Shown here piece after piece: positions 26,712 through 35,811 of a DNA stretch of 64,000 nucleotides. Source of the DNA: Ewingella americana (GTDB lineage Bacteria > Pseudomonadota > Gammaproteobacteria > Enterobacterales > Enterobacteriaceae); the NCBI RefSeq assembly GCF_006438725.1, contig NZ_RCZD01000004.1:248001-312000 (forward strand), in the 5' to 3' direction. The stretch's first letter is position 1, and every line of letters starts with the position of its first letter. The notes beneath the pieces are model-generated. The model ran no database searches. It was given only the letters and a program-made list of their open reading frames with translations, and had not been told where the DNA came from. A program made the translations under genes and the position numbers.

Positions 26712-29621
26712 TTATTCGCTAACTGCATCATGAGGCGTACATTGTGCCGGCATATTTTGCGGCCACTGACGTTTACTTCCCACCCCATACAACACCTGAA
26801 TACCGCACTCGTTATCAACACGCGCCAATGGCTTGCCAGTGATATCGATCATCATTGAAGTCTTGTCAGTTGAAACGACGCTGACATTGCTGTCAAACGG
26901 AGAAACGGCATTAAATACCGGTGGAATAACAAAACTTCCCTGTGCATTGATGAAGCCATAGCGGTTATCTACTTCAGCAAACGTCAGTCCGTCTGACAAC
27001 AATCCCAGATCAGAATAGCTAATATCCGGCACGACATTACCCTGCGCATCAATCCACACTTTAGAGGTGTCATCACGGGTCAAAACTGCACGCCCGTTCA
27101 CCATTTGGCTGCCTTTACCCGGGACAGATAGCACCAGTTTACCCGTTGCATCGACATAGCGGGTGGTGGCAACATCGTCCTGCGGATCATAAGATACCGA
27201 CATTTCACTGGCGAGTGGCAAATACCATTTTCCTGCCGGCATAGCAGCAACACGCGCCCCCGTATTGTCAATCAACTCAGTGCCCTGTGCCGTCGTCCGT
27301 AAGGCCCGGCCCTTAACAAATGCAGAGCTTTGTGCCGCATTAACTGGCGCGATTTGCCAACTGCCCTGTGTGGATAAATAACCTTCCTGCGGCTGGCGTG
27401 AGAGTTTTATCCAATCTCCAACGGCACTGATTTTGGTCTGTTGCTCGTGCAGTTGGATATTGCCCTGAGCATCCAGCAACCAGGATTGACCGCCTGCAGA
27501 AGTGGCTAAAATCCGGCCATCGCTGAATTGAGTTACATTTAACCCCTCTGTCGGAGCAATACGCTGCTTCGCATCCGTTCCCACAACTTCCGCTAATACT
27601 GAAGACGCTGACGTCTCTGCAACGGTTGGATCGGTCAGTAGCCAAAGGGCACCGTTGATGCGCTTAACTTCAGCATATTTAGCTTCAACCAGAGTTTTGC
27701 CGGTCAGGTCAACAATGCCCCATAAATTATTCGGCAGTTGCACATCAGCCTGACTGTTGGAATAGTGCCCAATCGACTGGTACACGGGTTGTGAGATGAC
27801 TTTTTGAGTCACTGCGTCATAGATCCCCCACAATGCCCCTTCAGCCGCAGTTTCACGATACCGGAACCAACCATTGCCCAGAGATTCAAGTTCAAAGACA
27901 TCGGGCAAGTTATAATGCTTCCCACTGGCATCAATTGCGGTGAGCTTACCGTTCAGGTAATCAAGCGCATAACCAGCCTCAAAGGGTGAGATATTGTCTT
28001 CGGTCAGTGGAATGAGGATCTTACCTTGGTCATCAACCACGCCGGTACCTTGGGCAGTTTTTACGATGTAGTGATTACTACCCAATGCGTCAGACGCTTC
28101 GCCTGCTGCTGCAGGCTGAATATCCTGCCACTTACTGTCCAGTTGAAGAGAGCCATCAGCGCGGACAAAACCCGCCCCTGATTTAGACGTTGAATCTATC
28201 GGGCGAACTAAGGCAACTGGCAACGATACTGAAGGACTCTCAGCACCATTTTTAACCGGTTCGAGACGGTATCCATCAAGTGTTGCCATACTTTTCTGAG
28301 TAAGCAGCGCCTTGCCGTTCTCATCGACAATATTGACAGTCACACCCTGAGAATTGCGCAACCATAAACGCCCGTTGATAACCTCAGCATCGGACACCTG
28401 AGAAAGCCACCCGACTGTCTGTGCCCCACCGATCATTCCCCCGGAAGGTGAAACGATGGCATTTACTTTTTGCTGTTCGCCTTTGATTGTCACCAGGAAG
28501 CGTCCAGAGTCTTGCTTCAGCGGCTGGCTACCCGAAGGTAACAGCAGGGGTTGTTTGCGCCCAGGGACATAGACAGAAACGGACTCTTTTGACTGGTTAT
28601 CAAGAACATAATTACCCTGATAATTTAATGAGCCAGCCGTTTCGGCATCAAATGATGCAACAACAGTACTGTCGTTATCGAGTAATTTTACCGTATCTGA
28701 ATTTTTAGCCAGCCAGAATTCTGGAGTGACTGCTTTTACTGATTGATATTTTTGCGTGTCAAGGGAACCGTCAGCACGAATAATCGTGAGCCCATCATTG
28801 TTTGATGCTAACGCCAGTTGATGATTATGCTCATCTAACTGAATATCTTTAAATTGCGGAGCAACACGCCAGACCAGATTTTGGTCTGCAATGCCATAAC
28901 CTTTATCCGCATCACGCGCAATAAATAACCTGCCGCTGGCGAAAGGTTGAAGTATTTCCATTTTGTCATTGGCAACGTGACGCGCACCGTCGGGTGAAAG
29001 CAGAACCGTTTTATAATCCAGTCTTAAACGCGCAGGCTCACCATCGCTTAACAACGCGGTATCCACTAACTCATCCAACGCCTCACCAACCTGAGCACCT
29101 TTGCGATCAATAAGTTGTACTTTGCCATTTGACGTGACAACAGCAAAACCTGACTGCGTAAAGTTCTGGACCTCATCATAAACCGGTTGTATCAGCCAAT
29201 TGCCTGTAGGGTCGATGTAACCCCACTTACCGTTTTGTTTTGCCGCCGCCACACCGAAGTGGTAGTCACCGACATTGTCGAAGGTTGGTTTGATAACCAG
29301 TTGACCCTGTACATCAAGAAACCCCCAGCGATGCCCGCTCAGTCCTTTTTCCGATGCCACATCATCGACAGAACGGCTGGCATCAGGCAATAACACCGCT
29401 GCTCGGCCTTCGTGCACATCGCGGATACAGTTATTCTGCATCCGCGGTAATGCCAGCAAGAGTTGTTTGTCAGATTTCTGCATTGGCAAAGGGGCAAAAC
29501 AGTCCTGAGTTTGCCCGGCAATAGCAGGATGTGTAATGGCCAATAACGCCATCATACTGCCTGAGCGAACAGCAAACCCTATAGCCCGATATAACGACAC
29601 TGGAGACTTCGACCGGGTCAT
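26712..29621 (-). CDS. secreted WG-repeat protein WG-B
   Basis: A 969-residue protein with a long signal peptide (about residues 1-35, cleavage after HPAIA) and no further membrane segment, so periplasmic or exported. It carries WG (KWG) beta-repeats, clearest near residue 99 (RWGFLDVQGQLVIKP), then KWGYIDPTGNWLIQPVYDEV, LWGIYDAVTQKVISQPVY, LWGIVDLTGK and RYGFINAQGSFVIPPVF; degenerate copies fill the middle. The mature chain has only four cysteines: 41 and 65 at the start, 939 and 961 at the end. The start at 29621 is fixed by the ATGA overlap with WG-A and a GGAGG site inside WG-A; an ATG 21 bases upstream lacks this. No function is known; WG repeats probably form beta-propeller-like binding surfaces. 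Confidence 0.88.
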   Translation of the reverse strand: MTRSKSPVSLYRAIGFAVRSGSMMALLAITHPAIAGQTQDCFAPLPMQKSDKQLLLALPRMQNNCIRDVHEGRAAVLLPDASRSVDDVASEKGLSGHRWGFLDVQGQLVIKPTFDNVGDYHFGVAAAKQNGKWGYIDPTGNWLIQPVYDEVQNFTQSGFAVVTSNGKVQLIDRKGAQVGEALDELVDTALLSDGEPARLRLDYKTVLLSPDGARHVANDKMEILQPFASGRLFIARDADKGYGIADQNLVWRVAPQFKDIQLDEHNHQLALASNNDGLTIIRADGSLDTQKYQSVKAVTPEFWLAKNSDTVKLLDNDSTVVASFDAETAGSLNYQGNYVLDNQSKESVSVYVPGRKQPLLLPSGSQPLKQDSGRFLVTIKGEQQKVNAIVSPSGGMIGGAQTVGWLSQVSDAEVINGRLWLRNSQGVTVNIVDENGKALLTQKSMATLDGYRLEPVKNGAESPSVSLPVALVRPIDSTSKSGAGFVRADGSLQLDSKWQDIQPAAAGEASDALGSNHYIVKTAQGTGVVDDQGKILIPLTEDNISPFEAGYALDYLNGKLTAIDASGKHYNLPDVFELESLGNGWFRYRETAAEGALWGIYDAVTQKVISQPVYQSIGHYSNSQADVQLPNNLWGIVDLTGKTLVEAKYAEVKRINGALWLLTDPTVAETSASSVLAEVVGTDAKQRIAPTEGLNVTQFSDGRILATSAGGQSWLLDAQGNIQLHEQQTKISAVGDWIKLSRQPQEGYLSTQGSWQIAPVNAAQSSAFVKGRALRTTAQGTELIDNTGARVAAMPAGKWYLPLASEMSVSYDPQDDVATTRYVDATGKLVLSVPGKGSQMVNGRAVLTRDDTSKVWIDAQGNVVPDISYSDLGLLSDGLTFAEVDNRYGFINAQGSFVIPPVFNAVSPFDSNVSVVSTDKTSMMIDITGKPLARVDNECGIQVLYGVGSKRQWPQNMPAQCTPHDAVSE

Positions 29622-32386
29622 TGCGCGCCTCCGTTGGTACAAGTCACAGGTTTGGAAGGCCAGAATTGATGTCCTTTGCTGTCAGTGATTAGCCGCTGGT
29701 TACAACGTATCTGCAACTGAGCTACCACTCCACCGTTGGTATTGAGCAACTGAGTCTGACCTTTCATGCCAACCCATGCACGTTTCTCACTGAAATCGCT
29801 CGCCCACTCGAAGGCAGGGACCATGGTGAAACGCCCACCTAAATTGATAAAGCCGTAATTGGAACCGTAAGTGGATTGCTTAACGGCTTTCGCCAAACCA
29901 TCTTTGATCGGGCCCACTTTTTCGAAATAAGGACCAATGATTTTTTTACCGCTAGAATCAATAAATCCATACAGGCCCTTAGTATCATGCAGTGGCACGG
30001 TACCTTCACTGGCGTTATCAATTTGAAGGCTATCCAGGCCGGCATAACGCTGTATTTCATCGCCAGAACTGTCGAATAGTACCGTTTCACCCGTTGTTGG
30101 ATCATTGAGTACCAGACGTGCCATAGACGGTAATGGTTCTGCGGATTCAAACCCGTCGAGAGGCGCGCCACCTGATGAGTCAATCAAAACTACACGGTTA
30201 TCACTGACGGCACTGGCCCAGTTAAGAGGTTGTACAAAGTTCAAGGCTGCGGAATAAAGCGGCTGTATTTTCCACTCGCCCTGGCTATCAATGGCACCAA
30301 AGCGTGGCTCAAAGCCAAGTAACACCCAGTCACCATCAATATCTGTTGAAGATGGAACAATAGATCTACTCACTACGGCACGGCCGTCGTTGTCGATCAA
30401 AGCCACGCCACCTTCAGCAGGTTGAATCAGCCAGTGATCCTTTCCGACATTGACCGGCTTACTGAGCAAATCAGTTGCCACCGTTTGTCCATTCTGCGCA
30501 TTGAAAATGCTGAAATGATTGGCTGCACTGTCACGCTCACCCGGCCTATCATTGTCAGCCATGATGAACATGCCATCGCCAATATATTGGGGTTTGCTGC
30601 TAAGTTCCGTATAGGGGGAAATCGCCCATTTGCCGCTCATAGCGATAACACCCCACCCACCATCTGCCCTTGCAACGGCATAACCTTCATAGAAATCTTC
30701 AATTTCAGTAAATTGAGGTGCCGCCAGGATACTTTTACTGTTGATGTCCCACAGCCCCCAGCGGCGATCTTTGCCCTCGCCTTGCGCCGTCAGCAATATC
30801 CCAGCATTCATACGCTGGCTTGTTTGAAGTATTTTGGCAGGCACATCAATAATGTTACCAGCACGGTCAATCACATGCCTGCTGTCAGCTTTTTCATCCG
30901 TGGTCGCCCAACTGTAATCCCCCTCAAATGGGGTGATTTGGGTAAAAATAGGCTGAATAACCCATTTACCACTGGCATCAATTGCGCCCATTTTGTTGTT
31001 CTCGGTACGAACGACTAACGGAGCCTGATGAACGCCACTGTCAAATGCTGACCATTGTGGATCGGAGAAGACTTCTCCTTGAGAAGTCAGGATGGCAGCA
31101 GGCTTTTTATTGTCATCTGATTTCAGCAGTGCCCAAGGCAGGCGGTGGGAGGCATCACTATCTTCTGTAAAGGGAAAATCAGCTTTTTCACGTAATTCAT
31201 TGGCAGCCAAGGGTTGAACCTGGTAATCACGCAAAGCAGCCAATGTAGTATCAGCCAATAACCCAACCCCGTTGGTATCGTATATTTGAATGATCTGTGC
31301 TGACTTTCCGTCAGTTTGCATTACCCAAAGTCGACTGCCTTGCTGCAAGAGCTGAGGTTTATTGGCTTTAACATTGATGAATTGGTTTTGCGGTCCAATA
31401 AGGTTAACACCTTTAGCACCTTTCGTTACCAGCCAGTCGCCCCATATAACGAACTCCCCAGACTGATCAATGGAGACATCCTGCACTTTTTCGAGCTTAT
31501 TATTCAGTAATTGCTGAGCATTATTGGCATCTGTTACCAGCCAACTTCCCGACTTAAGTACATAAACCGTTTTATATTGGTCTTTGCTGAGAGAAACACC
31601 TTGCCTGTCGAAGAAGCTCCACCCAGTTTTTCCTTTAACCGCAACCGTGTCGCCATTGAGCAAAGGGGCACTGCGGGTTTTTAAAATCATGGGATCAATG
31701 GCCCATTCGCCATTCTCGTCGAGATACCCCCAATAGCCACTGTCTGCTGCGTCGCGTTTTTGCGCCGGAATAAGCCCTGACTGAGGATTTCCCAACGCCA
31801 TTACGTCATCGGGAAGTGCCAGCGACTTACTGGTTACAGCATTCCATAATGCAGGTGATACCTGAGCCCGAACGCTGGCTAAAGACTGGCCTCTGACAAA
31901 ACCCTCGCTGGTTAGAGACGCTGAAAAAGGTAACGTTTTAATAACCGCGCCTTTACGGTCAATCAAAGCCAAGCGGTCGTCAGCCACAACTAAAGCGGTG
32001 CCTTGAGCATTAAAATCTGTCGCCCGGGTAAAACGAGGTTCAATAGCCCAGTGGCCTTTTTTATCGATAAAACCAAAGCGATCGTCTTTACGCGCAACGG
32101 CCAAGTCATTGGAAAATCCGCGAACTTCACGGAAAATGGGCTCAATTACCATATGTCCAGTAGGATCAACATAACCCCAAAGCCCTTGAGCATCACGGAT
32201 TGATCCCATTAAAACCGGCGCCAGACCTTGCTGAAAGGGCAATTGACAGTTTTCAGCGGTTTTAGAACTGCTGCATGCCCGTAACCACGCTTCGTCTGCG
32301 TGAACCGGCAAGCTAAACGTCGCATTCAGAACTAACGCTAAGGCGCTAAAATTTCTGAGATGTTTGAATGTGTCGGAGCAAATCAT
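29618..32386 (-). CDS. secreted WG-repeat protein WG-A
   Basis: A 922-residue protein with a signal peptide (cleavage after LPVHA, residue 30) and at least nine WG-type repeats: LWGYVDPTGHMVIEPIF (from residue 69), RFGFIDKKGHWAIEPRF, YWGYLDENGEWAIDP, KMGAIDASGKWVIQPIF, RWGLWDINSKSIL, GWGVIAMSGKWAI, RFGAIDSQGEWKIQP, LYGFIDSSGKKIIGPYF and NYGFINLGGRF. Mature cysteines are only 38, 47, 895 and 916. It shares layout, size and the C-terminal Cys...WP...Cys pattern with WG-B, so the two are probably old duplicates. It is first in a WG-A, WG-B, ASCH operon. The ribosome binding site AAGGGA precedes ATG 32386. Function unknown; a periplasmic ligand-binding or envelope role is inferred. Confidence 0.88.
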   Translation of the reverse strand: MICSDTFKHLRNFSALALVLNATFSLPVHADEAWLRACSSSKTAENCQLPFQQGLAPVLMGSIRDAQGLWGYVDPTGHMVIEPIFREVRGFSNDLAVARKDDRFGFIDKKGHWAIEPRFTRATDFNAQGTALVVADDRLALIDRKGAVIKTLPFSASLTSEGFVRGQSLASVRAQVSPALWNAVTSKSLALPDDVMALGNPQSGLIPAQKRDAADSGYWGYLDENGEWAIDPMILKTRSAPLLNGDTVAVKGKTGWSFFDRQGVSLSKDQYKTVYVLKSGSWLVTDANNAQQLLNNKLEKVQDVSIDQSGEFVIWGDWLVTKGAKGVNLIGPQNQFINVKANKPQLLQQGSRLWVMQTDGKSAQIIQIYDTNGVGLLADTTLAALRDYQVQPLAANELREKADFPFTEDSDASHRLPWALLKSDDNKKPAAILTSQGEVFSDPQWSAFDSGVHQAPLVVRTENNKMGAIDASGKWVIQPIFTQITPFEGDYSWATTDEKADSRHVIDRAGNIIDVPAKILQTSQRMNAGILLTAQGEGKDRRWGLWDINSKSILAAPQFTEIEDFYEGYAVARADGGWGVIAMSGKWAISPYTELSSKPQYIGDGMFIMADNDRPGERDSAANHFSIFNAQNGQTVATDLLSKPVNVGKDHWLIQPAEGGVALIDNDGRAVVSRSIVPSSTDIDGDWVLLGFEPRFGAIDSQGEWKIQPLYSAALNFVQPLNWASAVSDNRVVLIDSSGGAPLDGFESAEPLPSMARLVLNDPTTGETVLFDSSGDEIQRYAGLDSLQIDNASEGTVPLHDTKGLYGFIDSSGKKIIGPYFEKVGPIKDGLAKAVKQSTYGSNYGFINLGGRFTMVPAFEWASDFSEKRAWVGMKGQTQLLNTNGGVVAQLQIRCNQRLITDSKGHQFWPSKPVTCTNGGAQ

Positions 32387-32995
32387 CCGATTCCCTTAAT
32401 GGCAAGATAATGAGAAAGTTTAGCGCACAAACCCTGATGATATCCGCTGAAGACACGTTAAACGGTAAAATTCCGATAATAATCAAGTTCAATGACACCA
32501 GCGCGCTACTGCTTACAGGGTGTCAGCTTGTGAGAAAAAAAGCAGCTAATTTATTACCCTGCAACCAATGAATACACTTTATAACGGCATTTTTGCGTAA
32601 AAATTCAACGGTATTATAAATATTTTTAGCATCACTGCTTTTTTGGTGTTGAAAAGCCGACATCTCACAGATATCAGGCATTCTTTAGCTGTCAACGCTC
32701 ACTGCAAAAACACCGTTCCGAAGATGCACTGCACGCCTTCAAATACTAGAAAACCCGGTCAGGTACGTCCATGGGAAATATCTTGGCTTGCGAGAAGTCT
32801 CGGAGAAAACATTAACCTGTTTCATCAGTTGCATAACGGTATTGAATTGAACATTCCAGACATAAATAAAACGTATCAAAGCTACGTTTTTCCCTGTTGC
32901 CATAAGCTTTTCCCCATTGCATTCTGTCTAACAAATCACGCCACTACTCGGCAATGAAACCGGGTATTTCTTTTCGGAGCAGACAGAACATTGCC
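32387..32995. other. 609-base divergent intergenic region, WG-A / M20 amidohydrolase
   Basis: An AT-rich region between two divergent genes. It must hold both promoters but I see no confident -35/-10 pair and no known operator. A reading frame of about 100 codons on the plus strand (32643-32957) has no ribosome binding site and no family features. The length is unusual for this gene-dense window and would suit a regulated or recently inserted unit. Confidence 0.5.
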
Positions 32996-34183
32996 ATGAA
33001 TAATAAAAAATTTTGCACCATCGCTGACGTGGCCGATCTCGAAACCAACTTGCGGGAGTTTCGCCAACACCTGCACCAATATCCTGAGCTTTCTAACGAA
33101 GAAACTGAAACGGCTGCTTTAGTCGCCAGCAGATTGCGCGAATTGGGCTACGAGGTGACCACAGGCATCGGTGGTCATGGAGTCATCGGGGCAATGAAGC
33201 GTGGCTCAGGAACACGCAGTATCGGCATACGTGCGGATATGGATGCGCTACCCATCACCGAGCAAACGGGAGTGCCATACACCAGTAAAAACACCGGCAA
33301 GATGCATGCCTGTGGCCATGATGGTCATACAGCAATGTTATTAGGGGCTGCAGAACAACTGTCCCGCAGCCAACACTTTTCAGGCACGGTTAACCTTATT
33401 TTCCAGCCTGCCGAGGAAAGTGGTTTCAACAGCGGCGCAGAGAGGATGCTTGAAGAAGGGCTGTTCGAACGCTTCCCCTGCGATGCGGTGTATGGTTTGC
33501 ACAATCACCCTGGTTATCCTGTCGGTAAAATGATGTTCAAGTCGGGCCCTTTTATGGCGGCCTGTGACACCGTGAATATCACCGTCTACGGTAAAGGCGG
33601 TCATGCAGCTCGCCCACATATGACCGTAGACCCCATTCTGGTTGCCAGCAGTATCGTGATCGCACTACAAACGTTAGTCTCACGTAATATCGATCCAAAC
33701 GAAACGGCTGTAGTGACTGTGGGTTCTCTGCATTCAGGCCATGCAGCCAATGTTATCCCAGAGACTGCACGGCTGGAAATCAGCGTTCGGTCGTTTGATG
33801 CGGACGTTCGTAAAATTCTTGAAGAACGTATCCGAACACTGGTGGAACACCATGCCACAGGCTACGGTGCACGCGCCGACATTGAATATGTCCCCGGCTA
33901 TCCGGTTTTAGTGAATCACCAAAAGGAGACCGAGTTTGCACAAGAAATCGCAAAGGAGCTCGTGGGGGAGCAAAACGTTATCGAGAATTTACCCGCTATT
34001 TCTGGTAGCGAAGATTTTGCCTATTTCCTGCAACAAAAACCCGGCTGCTTCTTGCGATTAGGTAACGGTGATAGTGCGACACTGCATAATCCCGCTTACA
34101 ACTTTAATGATGAAAGTCTGCTGTTCGGGGCTGCATTCTGGACCCGTTTGGTTGAGCGATATCTGGTTGATAAGCCTATCTGA
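32996..34183 (+). CDS. M20-family amidohydrolase (hippurate / N-acyl-amino acid hydrolase type)
   Basis: A 395-residue cytoplasmic zinc- or manganese-dependent peptidase-family M20D enzyme that removes an acyl group from an N-acylated amino acid. It has FRQHLHQYPELSNEE, GIRADMDALPITE, the metal-binding MHACGHDGHTAMLLG, LIFQPAEESGFNSGAERML (catalytic Glu pair), GLHNHPGYPVG, the dimerisation-domain start ITVYGKGGHAARPH, and the last His-containing motif SGSEDFAYFLQQKPG. The ATG at 32996 fits the family's N-terminus better than one 42 bases upstream; its ribosome binding site is weak. Substrate cannot be named. It is divergent from the WG operon; a link to it is not shown. Confidence 0.88.
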   Translation: MNNKKFCTIADVADLETNLREFRQHLHQYPELSNEETETAALVASRLRELGYEVTTGIGGHGVIGAMKRGSGTRSIGIRADMDALPITEQTGVPYTSKNTGKMHACGHDGHTAMLLGAAEQLSRSQHFSGTVNLIFQPAEESGFNSGAERMLEEGLFERFPCDAVYGLHNHPGYPVGKMMFKSGPFMAACDTVNITVYGKGGHAARPHMTVDPILVASSIVIALQTLVSRNIDPNETAVVTVGSLHSGHAANVIPETARLEISVRSFDADVRKILEERIRTLVEHHATGYGARADIEYVPGYPVLVNHQKETEFAQEIAKELVGEQNVIENLPAISGSEDFAYFLQQKPGCFLRLGNGDSATLHNPAYNFNDESLLFGAAFWTRLVERYLVDKPI

Positions 34184-34257
34184 CAGTGCTTTTAAAAGGC
34201 CATAAGCTGGTGTGACAGCCTGACGCTATTTCTAACTGTCTGTAGTAAAACCCTTAA

Positions 34258-34956
34258 CTAACGACAAAAACCAAACCAGCGCATCCCAAAATGAAAATGG
34301 TTAGCATGTGCCGCGTTGTAATCCGGGCCAATGGAGTTTCCAAAATACTGGCAACTTTCGTTAAAGATAAGGCGGATAAAATTCCCGCTTCCGCCCTCTT
34401 GTCTCCAACCTTTGAGTACGGTCACATTCGTACCATTGCCTAAATGAAAACCGGCGATATCCAGTGCTTCTGCCGTCGCGTGTTCGCTCAGCCGTCCTTC
34501 AGCACGGTTGTACACATTACGGCACGCGTAACTGCCAAGGTGGTCAATACGGGTGAGTGCAGAGCCAAGCTGCACTTGCGCCTGAGGCTTTACAACCTGT
34601 GAAACAAACATCGCACTGCTCAATGCCAGCCTGCAACTGGCCAGAAAACCAGAACTCAATGAAACCGTGCCAAATCGCTGCACGTAGACCGGCGAATATA
34701 GCGGACAAGTACCGCGCCTATTTTCGACAACAGCATACGAGATAGCGCCCGCCTCCCTGGTTTTTTCTAATACCGCCATACACGCCTCTGGATTGTTATC
34801 CAAACGACGCAATTTGTACCTGGTCATGAAATTAGGTGGATCACTGACCGACAAAGGTGCAAATGGATCGTATTGAGGAGGTAAAAAACGACTGATCCAC
34901 GGAGCGGTGTAAATTAAAACAACAAATAGAATGAGGATACCGATAATGTATCGCAT
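34258..34956 (-). CDS. extensin-like C-terminal domain protein
   Basis: A 232-residue protein with one N-terminal hydrophobic segment (YIIGILILFVVLIYTAPW) that acts as uncleaved anchor or signal, then an extensin-like C-terminus domain (PF06904 type) in the periplasm. The typical parts are GTVSLSSGFLASCRLALSSAM, DHLGSYACRNVYNRAEGRLSEHATAEALDIAGF and AHANHFHFGMR, with conserved His/Asp residues like those of D,D-/L,D-peptidase-related folds. Six or so cysteines suggest disulfides. The enzyme activity is not established. ATG 34956 is chosen by the AAGG site; GTG 34974 is possible. It is convergent with the M20 gene. Confidence 0.83.
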   Translation of the reverse strand: MRYIIGILILFVVLIYTAPWISRFLPPQYDPFAPLSVSDPPNFMTRYKLRRLDNNPEACMAVLEKTREAGAISYAVVENRRGTCPLYSPVYVQRFGTVSLSSGFLASCRLALSSAMFVSQVVKPQAQVQLGSALTRIDHLGSYACRNVYNRAEGRLSEHATAEALDIAGFHLGNGTNVTVLKGWRQEGGSGNFIRLIFNESCQYFGNSIGPDYNAAHANHFHFGMRWFGFCR

Positions 34957-35182
34957 GAGCACTGGCCTTATCACCGTAAGATTTTATCTCTTACCTCTTT
35001 AAATTTATAAAGATAGTTAGATCATTGTAACTTCAGTTGGAAGATGCGATTCATCTGAATCCACTGATTCATTTCATTGGCGGCAAAGTACCGGCAGAAG
35101 GTCATAATCAATAGAACCCTATACAACTGAGGTGAGCTTAAGTGATTGTTTTTAAGGTAAGTTGCTGATTTTAAAAATGGGT

Positions 35183-35287
35183 AAAAAAAAGACCGAATAC
35201 GATTCCTATATTCGGTCTAGGGAAATGGCTCTTGGGAGAGAGCCGTGCGCTAAAAGTTGGCATTAATGCAGGCGGTTAAGCCGTACA
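35183..35287 (-). ncRNA. sdsR: SdsR (RyeB/SraC-locus) sigma-S-dependent small RNA
   Basis: On the minus strand the stretch CTGCATTAATGCCAACTTTT, then AGCGCACGGCTCTCTCCCAA and GAGCCATTTCCC, is nearly identical to E. coli/Salmonella SdsR. It folds a GGCTCT/AGAGCC hairpin and ends in a perfect terminator (GACCGAATA and TATTCGGTC, 35218-35191) with eight U (35190-35183). The place next to yebY is that of E. coli sdsR. A CTACGCTTTAAG element (from 35300) fits the sigma-S extended -10 (CTATACT), placing the start near 35287. In enterobacteria SdsR is a major stationary-phase Hfq/ProQ-bound RNA that represses targets such as ompD and mutS. An antisense RyeA/SraC transcript may exist but its promoter was not identified. 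Confidence 0.93.
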
Positions 35288-35427
35288 ACTTAAAGCGTAG
35301 TTGAGTGTTGGTTATTTTCCAGCCAATTAGTAACCAAGTGATAATAATAACGCTAAATTAATATCACTTTGTGACAACAATCTCAAAACATTGGATTAAC
35401 AATGAAGAGTAAGATGTTGATTACCTC

Positions 35428-35763
35428 TCAGCAGAGCGTTTTGGCTTTAGCGATAAAAGGTGCGAGGCTCATCTTCTGCCCTGGTTTTTTCGGGTCATCG
35501 AGTAGGATTGTCTCTAGCGGAACGGCCTGAACCTGATGGGCTTTAACCTGTGCTCTCGCGATATCATTGAGCGGATACTGGGCCAACGTACTGTCATTAA
35601 TGACGTACAGCGCGCTACCCGCCCGACATTGCAACATGACTTCTTCACGGGTAAATGCCCAGTCTTTGCCATATTGCAAGCGGGTAACCGTCGCCAGCTC
35701 TGGTGCAGCGAAGCTGCTGGCGGAGATTGCCATCAACAAGCAGACAAGGAGTGATTTCCTCAT
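35428..35763 (-). CDS. yebY: YebY, DUF2511 periplasmic protein
   Basis: A 111-residue exported protein with a signal peptide ([19 protein letters not shown], cleavage near residue 19). The mature domain has [24 protein letters not shown] and ends in cysteine, so one disulfide between the two mature cysteines is likely. It is the match of E. coli YebY, last gene of the yobA-yebZ-yebY operon. Its role is unknown; the operon context points to copper handling. Gap of 48 bases from yebZ. Confidence 0.9.
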   Translation of the reverse strand: MRKSLLVCLLMAISASSFAAPELATVTRLQYGKDWAFTREEVMLQCRAGSALYVINDSTLAQYPLNDIARAQVKAHQVQAVPLETILLDDPKKPGQKMSLAPFIAKAKTLC

Positions 35764-35811
35764 GACTATTCCTTATTTTTCAAGATTTACGGATACAAAT
35801 TTGACGATTGC

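Noticed and set aside
32643-32957. 104-codon frame in the WG-A / M20 gap
   Set aside because: No ribosome binding site, no recognisable domain, unlike composition; start codon choice arbitrary.
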